From: Stentor roeselii
Taxonomy: Eukaryota; Ciliophora; Heterotrichea; Heterotrichida; Stentoridae
Direction of reading: 5' to 3'
Length of the DNA: 42,547 bases
Assembly: GCA_006503475.1 (NCBI GenBank)
Contig: RSEH01000340.1
Span: 1-42,547, forward strand
Program-made: the position numbers and the translations under genes
Notes under the pieces: model-generated
What the model was told of the DNA's origin: nothing
Database searches by the model: none
The model's input: only the letters and a program-made list of their open reading frames with translations
Shown here: positions 10,744-21,901 of the stretch, piece after piece
Numbering within the stretch: position 1 is the first letter of the stretch
How the letters are laid out: the number at the start of each line of letters is the position of its first letter

Positions 10744-13664
10744 TTTATATACGTAATAAGTTTAATCTTAGCAGAGTATATAATTATTTGCGTAGTTTTG
10801 ATAGAAGGTATAGAATTTTGGTATATTTTTTGAATTTACGACATTTTAATATGAGGGAAATCTATGTATATGGAAAACCTTATTAATTAGGATTTATCAC
10901 AAGTAACTCTCTAAAGCAATTGAACCTTATTCAAATCTATACAAAATTTTATTCTATACCTATTTCCTCCGATATTATAAAATTATTCTTATTGAGAACT
11001 TGCTTATTGGGCATTTTGGTATAAGAAAATATTATAGACATATTGGAATTCTCAAGATTTCTATCCCTAATTCTTTTATTAACTCTAATCTTTACATTTT
11101 AGCCAATTTTTCTTGAATACTTATGAAATTTAATTGAGATTCTTTTTATAATCTTAGATTCTAAAATTTTATTGGTACATCAAATAAACCTAAAGTAGGG
11201 TTTTCTGCTGAAATTAACTTGGGCTGGTTTCTTTGAATTATATATAAATTAATTAGTTATTTGAAAAAATAATGGTTTAGAAAATATTTGGTGTATGTTT
11301 ATTTTAACTCTCTAAAAATGTACTGATTTAAGTGCATTATTTTTTTTAAATATTTAAAAACAATTTTCCTTTATTGTATCTAGACAAGCAGTTATTGATA
11401 GTGAGCTACAGTTATTTTATGATTCCAATTTCCTATAAATTAATTTTTAATTCGATATTTCTGAATTAACAGTGATTAAATTCAAGTTTGAACCATCCTG
11501 ATATATGCCCTTTCATAAGAAAAAGGTGAGCTAAATAATGTTATATTAATTTCTCCTTAAGTCGATATTTATGTATTCAAATTTCTTATAAAATAACGCT
11601 AATAAACACTATAGTTGATTTTAAATCAATTGAAGGTTTAATCAGCAAGTTAGGCACAAATATGTGTTTGATTCAAATACTCTTCCCAGTAACTAATTGT
11701 CTCAAAAATATGATAACCAGTTTTCCTTCACCAATAATACAACTGAAAGGAAATAAAATAAGGATTAACTTGAAAAAAATTGATACTGCAAGCAAATATA
11801 TTAAGATTCATTTGGATCACACCTCATTCATAGATTATCTATTGATGTTTATGAAATGATCACAAATTTTACATAAAAAGTATTTCAAAGTAATCTTTTT
11901 TAATTCGAATGATAATAAGAGGAATACTTTCACAAGCTTTTAAGTTTGATAAAAGGTTTCAGTTTTTTCCATAAAGCATCAATAGAATCTATCCATTCAT
12001 ACAAGAGATTTAATTTTACCATTTTGATAATTCTCGAAAATTCATTTTTAAATAATTGATTATCGTTTTTTAATTATCCTTAATAGAAAATTCATCTTAT
12101 ATAAACAATTTAATGATTTAAATATTCATATATTAAAACCACTTAGATTTGTCAACTATAACTAAATCAATAAGAAATGAATTTAAAATATCTAGTCCGT
12201 GCAAAATACTTCGATAATAATATGGAAAAAGTTTAGATGCAAAAAAAACTGCTTTTGCATTATTAGTAAGTTTTCAAAATAAAATCTAAGTTAAATAAAA
12301 ATATTATTATTGATTTTTCAGTGTCTTTTTCCAGCTATAATAACAAAACATTTTAGCTAATCAAGTATATTTGTTGTGGACTTATCAGATTTAATTTTTC
12401 AATATTAAATTTTCTAGTTAAATTCTAAGAAATAATTTAAGGCCTATCTATAAAGTTCAATAATATCGAGTTGTCTAGTTAAGTCGAGATACCTCATAAA
12501 ATGCCCCAGGTGAAATTTAAATCTAATGAGATAACTCAAGTGAAGCTATTAAGACCTTTTTCACGAAAAGCAACAACAAATTTTTAAGGAAATTTTCCAA
12601 AGAGTGAACCACTGAAGACATTTAAGACTCTCTGATTTCAGTAGGTAATTATTTGTTATTCAAGGTGAAAAGATTTCTTTGATAGATGAAATCAATTCTC
12701 ATATAATTTAAAAGTAAGTGAACATTATGAATTAAGACAAAATTTAGGTATATTATCTTATTATATGCAAAATATCATGTGGAATAGGAATCGATGATTT
12801 AATTATAAAAATGATTTGTAAACGTCTGAGCTTCCTTAATAGTATTATATTGGTTTTTAATAATATTCTAGAAGCAAGATTATCAGATACTAAGATTTGC
12901 AAAACGATTTATCGTAATAATCAAGCGATTAATCATTTTTATAACTAATTATGGCCAAACAATGATTTAAAACTTGACCTGATTAATATCAATAGTTTTT
13001 TTTCTTCTAATGATCAGTTTTTTTTAATCTCTAAATATTTTTTTTAACAAAAGTCATAAAATTTGATACCCATACCTGAAAAAGTATGTTAATAAATAAT
13101 ATTTTAGCTACTTAAATCTAAAATATGGTTATTAATACCTAATTCAAAACTAATATTATAGATTGCATATAAAATTGAGTTAGAAGTTTGGGCCATGTGT
13201 TTAAAAACTTTATTTGAGGCTACTAGAACTATAACTTTTGAAAATAATGAATAGTTCATTTATAATTCAATCCATGTGTAAATGCATGCAAGAATATTTA
13301 TATAAATTTTTACAATGCATAAATCTTTTGATTACTTATCTCTTAATGAAATCAGTTATTTTATGAAAAAATTGTATAAGGTTTATTTTTAAAGCAAATT
13401 TTCGGACTCTTATCGATTAAATATTATGATAATAGTTAGTCTGACTCAGGTTGTTAATATAGATACCAATATAACTTCAACAAAGAATAAAAAAGATTAT
13501 TTCATCTTTAAAACAAAAACTAATATTATCAATAAATTAAGCCTATCACGGTGCTATTTTAAGGGAATCCTAATAAAAAAATATTGAAATAAAAATTACT
13601 TATACTCAATCAACCATTTTCATATATTTTCAATACCATTTTAACTAACTATTAATCATGTTCC
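10744..13664. other. Long AT-rich intergenic region
   Basis: This is 2.9 kb of AT-rich DNA, the largest gap in the window. The longest open stretches (10704-10886 and 11662-11859, plus strand) are short, biased to AT codons and resemble nothing I know. I find no RNA gene, mobile-element frame or family remnant. The left edge carries TATATAAA immediately before the ATG of member 2. Confidence 0.5.
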
Positions 13665-16600
13665 TTATATTTCTTGAGATTGCAGAGGATTATTCGAATC
13701 TGGTACCGAAAGTGCTCCAACATTATCATTTTTACTTTTTTCATCAGAATTTTCCTTAATAAACATTTTTCCTTCCGGGTCACTTGAAACAATTCCGGCC
13801 TTAAACCTTTTACTGACTCTTTCATATTGCTGTTCAACAAAACTCATAGCAAGGCCAGTAAGTCCAAAAAGTCCAGAAACGGTTCCAAGCAATGCTCCTA
13901 CAAAAAAGAATCCATCCTGCTTCAAAAGTCTTTTCGTGATCAAAACACTAGAGTTGATTTCAATGAAGAGTTTAACATACAAGTTAGACACAAACGGAAG
14001 GTCTTCAGTGAAATGTTGACTTCCAGGCAAGGGACTAGTTCTTTCCGAGATATGATAGCCAGTTATTTCCCTTTCCCAGTTTTTCGACTCAGACTGAAAC
14101 AAAGAAGGAGTTGCTAAAAAGTAAAACTCACTTGCAACGGACCCAATGAAGACAGAGGCGTCATTTGGCAGTAACACGGTACTCACAGAACTGTCTTCTT
14201 TGGGTATTGACGAACTCGAGGTGATTGTTGCTTGAATTTCTGTTGTGTAGCTGAAGTGCTCAGTGATCTCGAAGTTTACCTGAGCTCCTGTCTGGATTTC
14301 TCCTTCTTTGCAAGACACTTGAACGGTGCAGGTGTTGTTGATGTTTGACATGCATGTGATTATAATTTGAGAGCATTTAATGTTCAGTAATTCAGGCTTT
14401 ATTGACGAAGCACACTCAGAACTGTCCCCACATTGGCCGCCGTACGACTTTAAAAACAACTCAAAAGAAATAAACTCGGACTCGAATCGTGAAACTTCAG
14501 ATTCCATGATGACCAAAGGCACCTGGCCTTTTGTTTCTTGAATGTTTGCTTTGGAAAAGGTCAAAATCGCTGTGCAGGTCACCATAAGACATGCCAAAAC
14601 GAAAATAACTGTGCAAAGTCCTCCTATCTTAGTTTGCTTCTTTTTCATGAAGTTGCCTTGTTCATAATTGTGCTTAACATCATACATGTCCAGCTTCGCT
14701 AGGTAATTTCTTAGTCTACTCACAGACAGTAAGCAGAGAACCAAAGCAATACTTGGGATAACGACTAAAAGTCGAAAAAGCAGCAGGTCTTCTGAAATAT
14801 CGGCTTCTTTGTATAATGAAGGCTGATGAGAACTGCTTTTTTGCTTTGACTGGAATGATGACGGGTTGATGCTTCCAACTGGGCAAAATAAATTGTTTGG
14901 GCATGGATGACATTCAGATGCCCCAGTTTCATTTGAATAAAATCCTTGAGGGCAAGGGATGCATTGAAATTTACTGGTTGCTGCAGTTTTGTTGTTAAAA
15001 CTTCCTGGGTGACACTCTTGGCATGTCGCGCTTCCTTGTTTATCGCTGTATGTGCCACTTTTACATGTCTCACAACTGTCGTTGGATATGTATGTCCCAG
15101 CAGAGCAGAGGGCTTTGCATCCGAAATAACTGCAAATGTCCTCAATATCAATCTTGTAAAATAATGGACTCCCGACGAGAGGGGAGATGTAATAGAAACC
15201 TCTTCCTCCACCAAAGATATACAAGGATTTCTCGAAATAGGTAAAACCTGCTGCGTAACTAATTTGGTCTATGTCATCTTCATGTGACAGTATTTCCTCT
15301 CCTTGTAAAAAAGCCCTTATGCTTAAAGAAGGATAGGAATTCCAAAGTTGGCCCCCTATGGTTATTAAGTAATCTCCAACCATAACCTGGCTCGATACAG
15401 AAGGCGGGTAAGCATCTCCATTATCATGATGAAAGATGTTCCACGTCATCGACGAAAAGTTGAAAAAATCTATTTGGTTCGACCCATTACCATTAGATTT
15501 TCTGCCAAGAGAAACATAGAACAAGTCATCATCAATCCAGCAAAAAGGAGAAATCACAGTTTGAAGTCCTTCATCTGATAAGAGTTGAAATTGATTAGTG
15601 CCAAGATCATATTCCCAAAGTTCATTGGACTTAACCCCATTTCTTTCTCCGCCATATAAAACTACTTTGAAGTTTTTCAAAGCTAAACAAGCACCTTTTG
15701 CAGGACTCGGATTAAATGAAGTGACAGGTTTGACCTCAGCCCAATGGCCTGTAATCGAGTTAAAAATAAACAAGTCATTTTTCAACCCGACAAAGCTTTC
15801 TCCTCCCCAAACTACAAAAATATCTCCATCAGACCCAGCAGAGTGAAGAAATCTTTTAGAGGGAATGTCACCCTTGGCTTGGACTAGTTCCCAGACTTCA
15901 GAAATCAAGTCGAAAGTCCAAAGATCGTTGAAGAGAGTGTCTGAATCGATGCCTCCGAAAACATAGAGTTTCGTGTTGATGGCTACCATTGAGTGATAAG
16001 ACCTGGCGGGGGGCTGAATGAAATGAGACCCGATCAGGTCATAACTGAAATCTTCTAAACTGATGATGCCAAGTGTATTCGAAATGTCACGAAAAGTGTC
16101 CCAGGTGTAGCTTCCAAAGATAAAAATAAATTCTTCAGTTTCCACAAGTGCAGCGTCTATATTATCTGCCCAATCAGGGAAGGGATCAAAGTATTTCCAT
16201 TCTTTTTTCTCGTCTAGCAAATTAACCTTTCTGAAGATGGATTTTTCACCATTAATAGTGTCTCTCCAATAGAACATAACATAAAGTTCATTATTATAAA
16301 GGAAGCTCCTCGAGCCTGTCCCAATTCTTTCATCATTCATTTCAGAAACGATTGACCAGCTGAAATTTTTTAAAGAATAACTATAAAGATAAGGAGAGGT
16401 GTCAGGATTCTCTGAATACTGCAAAAGGTTTCCGTCGTAATAATGAATAAAAGCGTACCATGTAGTAAGAGGAGCCTCTCCATTATTTGGAAGCTTTTCC
16501 CATTCAAAAGCAGTTAAGTTAAACCTAGATGCACGTTACCTGTAAATATCATCTGAATTTCCTGTCCAAGTTGCTCCTGCTTGGATTATAAAATATTGAA

Positions 16601-17057
16601 TCCCTTCTTCAGCGTAAGTTGTGAAAGCGTATTCAAACATTGACGGTGGCCGCGGAACTATTTCAATCTTCTGCCATTTGTGAGTCACGAAGTCGAACTC
16701 CCAGAAATCACCTTCAGGGCCTGAATTCGAAAGTCCTCCAAAGATGTAGAATTTTGACTCGGTAAAACTTGAGAAACCTCCTGAATAACATCGAGGGGCT
16801 GATTAAAACTTACCAGGGGACTCCAGAGAAGATATGAAGACCTTTTCCCAGGAAAATGAAACTAATGAAAACTCCCAGATATCTGAAAAGAATTGCTCAG
16901 TGTCGGAACCGCCGAAGATTATTAAGGATTCTCTGGGTTGTAGATAAGATGTGAACAGATTGTGACGGGGTTGAGGAGGTGATCTTGCTGGCGGAATGAA
17001 ATCAACTTTCAATGAAATACAGAGGTGGATACCCACTATTAGTAGCCATGATTGCAT
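13665..17057 (-). CDS. Kelch double-propeller, Cys-rich, three-pass membrane protein (family member 3)
   Basis: Exons of 244, 259 and 2860 bases, joined across introns 16799-16813 and 16525-16539, give 1120 residues ending in TAA. The middle exon has no ATG and would be missed by ORF scans; I translated it and it is fully open (PRCYSGGF, KFYIFGGLSNS, EGDFWEFDF, YFIIQAGATW). The signal peptide is MQSWLLIVGIHLCIS, followed by KVDFIP. The kelch array, the Cys stalk (CPQGFYSNETGASEC), the three membrane segments, the six-Cys loop and the tail follow the family order. The kelch face differs more from member 2 than the membrane core does: NIQETKGQVPLVIMESEV and FFVGALLGTVSGLFG are nearly unchanged. 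The likely role is a surface receptor or adhesion protein, inferred from architecture only. Confidence 0.88.
16525..16539 (-). other. 15-base intron 2 of family member 3
   Basis: The sense sequence is GTAACGTGCATCTAG. Removal joins DDIYR to FNLTAFEWEKL, matching YRLNCSSFQWE in the paralogs. It is a phase 2 intron with A at position 10. Confidence 0.93.
16799..16813 (-). other. 15-base intron 1 of family member 3
   Basis: The sense sequence GTAAGTTTTAATCAG contains an in-frame TAA. Removal joins SLESP to APRCYSGGF, matching the family. It is a phase 1 intron with A at position 10. Confidence 0.93.
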
Positions 17058-18499
17058 ATTTTTAAATTTGTGGAAATTGATTGATTTGTTTTCAAATTTT
17101 TTTAGGAAATAACTTGTGTTAGTTACCTAAAAAATGTTCATAAATTGGGAATTCGTGTGTTTTCTTTTATTAATATTATATCGTACAAATTTAATCTAAT
17201 TCTTTAAAGCTAATGCTTTACAAATTTTATAACAACATAAAAGAATGCTTATTAGACTTTAAGAGTTTTTAATATTCTGAAAATTCTCATTTCAAAATGC
17301 CTAAAACTAGATGATTTAAGCATACTCATAGGTTGGAAGTATCTTACATCATAAAGGTTATCTTAATTCAAGGTGTTAAGTTTAGGCAACAATATACTAT
17401 ATTACCTTTTAAATACTGACCCCTGATATTGTTGATTAACGAGATTATTACAGAGAATCATTATCGGTTAGTTTTAATTCATTATAATTTTAGACTGTTA
17501 ACTTGCTTTCGATATATTAAAAACTAATACACCTAAAATTAACTTGATTATTTACAGTATTCCAATCATAAATTTTTTTTCACCTTTTTAATCAAATGCC
17601 ATAATTAAACATTAATTTTGCCCCACTTTCTTAATCATTTGATAAAATACCCATTCAATCATCATTCTTTTCATCTTGAAAGTGAACTACCAGTTTAGAA
17701 GGCCATAGTCATTGAGTCTCTAGCTGCATAAACTACGTCTCCAGTATTAAAGAGCCATGCATTTAAATTAAGACATTAAAATTATACTGATTGTGATTAT
17801 CGATGAAAGCTATTTACGATTTGGTCATGGAAATTTACAGATTTTTTAGGATGTACTACCTTAGAAGAAGAATACATTTTTTTATTTCTCTTAGAAAAAC
17901 ATAAGATAATACCAAATGTCGATATGCTGGCAAGTTTTTAATGATGAAGATGTAAACCCCGTAAGTTACTCACGAGTATCAACATTTAAATGAAAGAAGT
18001 GAATTTTTTTTGGGAGCTGTAAAAAATTTACTTTTCTATGATATATCAAGAACCAGAATCGAAAATCACGAAATAAGTGATTGAAGGCATTTCTTTCATC
18101 GAAGTAAAATTAAAGAAATTTTAAAAGAAGTTTAGATGAAATATATATGTTCAAGATGAACTGAAAAAAATTTATTAACTATGGTTTAGAGTTTTTTTCG
18201 ACCAAAAATTTTATAGTCTGGTGATCTTATTGATCAAGAATTTATAATATTTTTTAATGGCTTTCATAATATTTAAGCTGATAGGAGGTGGCAAAATTGA
18301 TATTTTATGCAAGACAAGAAAAGATTTATCACTTGTGGATTGATGATATTATAGGTAATCCAAACAAAATATTAATCATTGTTCATAAGGTTTTAGTGCT
18401 TGAATTTAATCAAGTTGAATAATTCACAAATATAGAATTTAAACTCAGTGAAGCTTTTCAAATCATATTTATTATGTTTACTATCACTATTCAATAAAA
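17058..18499. other. AT-rich intergenic spacer
   Basis: About 1.4 kb without a supported gene. A weak IGGGK...IGNPN resemblance to the family's last kelch repeat at ~18283-18370 (plus strand) is too short and badly spaced to call as a remnant. Confidence 0.45.
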
Positions 18500-21400
18500 T
18501 CAATTCTGAACCAGAGAATTATTATGTTCAGTCCCTGAAATTATAGATTCAATTGGAATATTCTCAATTTTTACTTCTTTACTTTTAAAAATTTTGTTTG
18601 TGACTTTCGGTTGAGGAAAAACTTTTTTCTTCTTCAATTTTTTCATCAGTTTCTCTAAATACTGTTCAAAAAGACTCATAAAAAAACCAGTTATTCCAAA
18701 AAGTCCTGAAACAGTTCCTAACAAAGCCCCTGCAAAGAAAAAAAGGTCTTGTTTCAAAAGTCTTTTTGTGATAAGAACACTTGAGTTGATTTCAATTAAG
18801 ACTTTTATATACAAGTTAGAAACAAAAGGCAGGTCATCAGTGATATGTTGACTTCCATATACAGGACTGTTCTTTTCAGAGATATGATACCCAGTTATCT
18901 CACTTTCCCATTTTCTAGACTCTGACTGGAACAAGGAAGGAGTCACTAAGAAAGAAAATTCACTTGGAGTAGATCCAATAAAAACATATCCACTACTGGG
19001 AAGCAATAATGAACTGACTGAACTATCTTCATTTGGAATTGAAGAACTCGCAGTTAAAGTCAATTGAATTCTTGAAGTGTAACTCAGACTTCCAGTGATG
19101 TTGAAGTTTACTTGAGCACCTGTTTTTATTTCTCCATCTAAACAAGTTACTTTAATTATGCAAGTTTTGTTATTGTGCAGTATGCAGGTTTTTTGAGTGT
19201 TGAAGCATTTTATGTTTGATAAGTGTTGCTGGATTGAATCAGCGCATTCTGTTTTGTTTATACACTGCCCACCGAAAGCACTTAGAAAAAGAGAAAAAGA
19301 CAGTGATTTCGACACAAATGATGAAACTTCAGATTCCATTACGATTAACGGTACTTGACCTTTTGTTTCTTCGATGTTTGATTTTGAATACGTCAAAACT
19401 GCTGAAGAGGTTATCATCAGTGACCCAATAATGAAAAAAAATGTAAAAAGCCCTCCAATTTTAGTTTTTTTCTTTATAATATAATCACTTTTTTCATCAT
19501 CATGCTGAAGAGTATAAAGGTCAAGTTTTTCCAAGTAATTTCGGAGTCTCTTGATGAATAAACAACAGATAACAAAAAAAAGGCTTGGAATAATGACCAA
19601 AAGTCGAAAAAGCAACAAATCTTTTGAAAGATCAGGCTCTTTATATGATGAAGGCTGAGACGAACTCACCATTTTTAAATCATCTAAGGCTAAAGGGAAA
19701 GAGCTGCCAACTGGACAAAAAAAGTTATCTGGACAAGTTTGGCATATTTTAGAAGCACTTTTGTTACTGTAAAAGCCTTCTGGACAAGGAATGCATTGAA
19801 GTTTGCTTGTTGCTGAAATTTTACTGTTGTAAGTTCCTGGTTGGCACTTTTGACAGATCGAACTTCCTTGTTGATCGTTAAATGTTCCTTCATCGCAAGG
19901 TTTACAGGAATTTTTAAAAGAATAAGTGCCAGCAGAGCAGAGAGCTTTACATCCAATATTTTTACACAAGTCTTCAACATCAATCTTGGCAAAAACTGGA
20001 TTTCCAAGCAAAGAAGAAATAAAAGAATCTTCACCTCTTCCTCCTCCATAAACATATAAAGACTTGTTAAAATAAACAAAGCCAGCTGCGAAGCTTTCAA
20101 AATTTATTTTTTCTTTAAGATCCACTCTCTGATTTCCTGGTCCAAAATAGGTAATAGTGTCTAAAGTACGAAGATGCCAATACTCACCCCCTATACTGAT
20201 AACATGATTTCCGAAAATAACCTGATTTGAAAGAGAAATTTGATATATTGACCCGTCATCAGAAGGATTGTGAAAAACTTGCCAATTCTTTGATGTTAGA
20301 TTGAAAAAATCGATCTGGCCAGAACCATATCCAATATCTGTACACCCAAGTGAAACATAAAATAAATCAGAGTCTAGCCAACAAAACGGAGAACTTACCT
20401 TTCGCAAACCATCAGAAGATAGAAGATCGAATCCATTTGTCCCGATATCGTATTGCCAAAGTTCATTTTGCATCTCTGAATTCCTTTCCCCTCCATACAA
20501 AAAAACTTTGAAGTTTTTTAGTACCAAACAAGAGCCTTTCGTAGGACTTGGGTTGTTTGATGTTCTAGGTTGAAGTTGAGTCCAGAAACCAGTAATCGAG
20601 TTAAAAATGAACATTGAATCTTCCAACCCGTTGTTACTTACTCCTCCCCAAATGATGAAAATATCTCCATCTGAGTTAGCTGAGTGAAGATATCTTGGAT
20701 TAGGGATATCACCTTTCGCCTGTAGTAGTTCCCAGACTTCAGATATCAAATCAAAAGTCCAGAGATCATTATAAATAGTCCCTGAATCAACTCCTCCGAA
20801 AACAAACAATTTTGAGTTGATTAGGACCATTGAATGATAAGATCTTGGAGGAGGTTGCACCCAATGATCATTAATCAATTGATGTTTGAAATCATTTAAA
20901 GTGATTTTACCGAAAGTATTAGAAAAGTAACTTTTTGAGGTATTTGTGAAACTCCCGAAAATATAGACATCGTTTTCTATTTTTACTGAAGCTAGTTCAA
21001 AATAATCTATAATATAAGGAAGCAGGTTTAAGCTTTTCCATTCTTTGGTATTTTCTTTTAAATTGACCATTACACTATTATATTTATAATTTTCAATTTG
21101 ATACACCATAGGACATGCTAAATAGAGTGCATCTTCGATGATAAAGTTTATTGGACGATATGTGCAATTTAAAGGGTAATTGATTTCAGAAATTAATGAC
21201 CATCTCATTGTTGTAAAAGAATAATTGTATAAAGATGTAAACCTAACCTCCAAATCCATCCCTCCAGTCTGTAAAATATCTCCATTATAATACATGATTA
21301 TCGATCCAATTGAAGAAAGAGGTGCCTCTCCGTTATTTGGAAGCTTTTCCCATTGTAAAGAACTACAGTTTAATCTAAATGGCAAGTACTTATACATATT

Positions 21401-21901
21401 GTTTGTTAGGCCGTTTTTAGTTTTTCCTGATTGAATCACAAAATATCGAAATCCATCAGCGAAAAAACTAGTGTAAGCATAAGCTGATATTGGATCTGGC
21501 GTTGAATAAGTTTGAATTTTTCGCCAAGTACTTATGTCAAAGTCGTATTCCCAGAAATCATTTTTTCGACCTAGTTCAGAATGGCCGCCAAAAATATAAA
21601 GTTTAGATTCATTTAAACTTGTGAAACCACCGAATTGCATTCGAGCTTCTATATAAAATTTACGGGGTACCTCTAATGAAGTGACAATCACCTTTTCCCA
21701 AAAAAATGACTTCAAAGAAAATTCCCAAAGATCATTATAGTAGCAATTCGCATAATCACCCCCAAAGACTATAATCGATTCTCTTGATTTCATGTAGTCT
21801 ATAAAGGTATTTTCACGAAAAGGAGGAGGGGATCTAACTGCTGGAATGAAATCAACTTTGAGTGAGAAGCAGACGTAAATATTTAGAAACAACAACAACA
21901 T
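18500..21901 (-). CDS. Kelch double-propeller, Cys-rich, three-pass membrane protein (family member 4)
   Basis: The open frame runs unbroken from 21952, but its first codon there is TTG. The first ATG, at 21901, gives the family-type start MLLLFLNIYVCFSLKVDFIP and an exon 1 of 238 bases, exactly as in member 2. Two stop-free 15-base introns (21649-21663 and 21375-21389) sit at the family positions; removing them gives exons of 238, 259 and 2875 bases and a 1123-residue protein ending in TGA. Twelve kelch-like repeats can be counted, from VFGGDYANCYYNDLWEFSL to LYVYGGGRGEDS, suggesting two six-bladed propellers. A Cys stalk, TM1, TM2, the six-Cys loop (CINKTECADS) and TM3 (FFFAGALLGTVSGLFG) follow, with a lysine-rich tail. 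It is divergent from the giant gene to its right and is the last member of the array in the window. Confidence 0.88.
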   Translation of the reverse strand: MLLLFLNIYVCFSLKVDFIPAVRSPPPFRENTFIDYMKSRESIIVFGGDYANCYYNDLWEFSLKSFFWEKVIVTSLEVPRKFYIEARMQFGGFTSLNESKLYIFGGHSELGRKNDFWEYDFDISTWRKIQTYSTPDPISAYAYTSFFADGFRYFVIQSGKTKNGLTNNMYKYLPFRLNCSSLQWEKLPNNGEAPLSSIGSIIMYYNGDILQTGGMDLEVRFTSLYNYSFTTMRWSLISEINYPLNCTYRPINFIIEDALYLACPMVYQIENYKYNSVMVNLKENTKEWKSLNLLPYIIDYFELASVKIENDVYIFGSFTNTSKSYFSNTFGKITLNDFKHQLINDHWVQPPPRSYHSMVLINSKLFVFGGVDSGTIYNDLWTFDLISEVWELLQAKGDIPNPRYLHSANSDGDIFIIWGGVSNNGLEDSMFIFNSITGFWTQLQPRTSNNPSPTKGSCLVLKNFKVFLYGGERNSEMQNELWQYDIGTNGFDLLSSDGLRKVSSPFCWLDSDLFYVSLGCTDIGYGSGQIDFFNLTSKNWQVFHNPSDDGSIYQISLSNQVIFGNHVISIGGEYWHLRTLDTITYFGPGNQRVDLKEKINFESFAAGFVYFNKSLYVYGGGRGEDSFISSLLGNPVFAKIDVEDLCKNIGCKALCSAGTYSFKNSCKPCDEGTFNDQQGSSICQKCQPGTYNSKISATSKLQCIPCPEGFYSNKSASKICQTCPDNFFCPVGSSFPLALDDLKMVSSSQPSSYKEPDLSKDLLLFRLLVIIPSLFFVICCLFIKRLRNYLEKLDLYTLQHDDEKSDYIIKKKTKIGGLFTFFFIIGSLMITSSAVLTYSKSNIEETKGQVPLIVMESEVSSFVSKSLSFSLFLSAFGGQCINKTECADSIQQHLSNIKCFNTQKTCILHNNKTCIIKVTCLDGEIKTGAQVNFNITGSLSYTSRIQLTLTASSSIPNEDSSVSSLLLPSSGYVFIGSTPSEFSFLVTPSLFQSESRKWESEITGYHISEKNSPVYGSQHITDDLPFVSNLYIKVLIEINSSVLITKRLLKQDLFFFAGALLGTVSGLFGITGFFMSLFEQYLEKLMKKLKKKKVFPQPKVTNKIFKSKEVKIENIPIESIISGTEHNNSLVQN
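21375..21389 (-). other. 15-base intron 2 of family member 4 (no stop inside)
   Basis: The sense sequence GTACTTGCCATTTAG is read as YLPFR if unspliced. Spliced, the junction reads NNMYKLNCSSLQW, matching YRLNCSS in the paralogs. It is a phase 2 intron with A at position 10. Confidence 0.85.
21649..21663 (-). other. 15-base intron 1 of family member 4 (no stop inside)
   Basis: The sense sequence GTAAATTTTATATAG is read as RKFYI if unspliced. Spliced, the junction reads VPQARMQFGGF, as in the paralogs. It is a phase 1 intron with A at position 10. Confidence 0.85.

Noticed and set aside
11662-11859. 65-codon plus-strand ORF in the long spacer
   Set aside because: AT-biased, no similarity, isolated in noncoding DNA; expected by chance in this composition.
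18281-18370. Possible plus-strand remnant of the last kelch repeat (IGGGK ... IGNPN)
   Set aside because: Only two short matches with wrong spacing; not distinguishable from chance.
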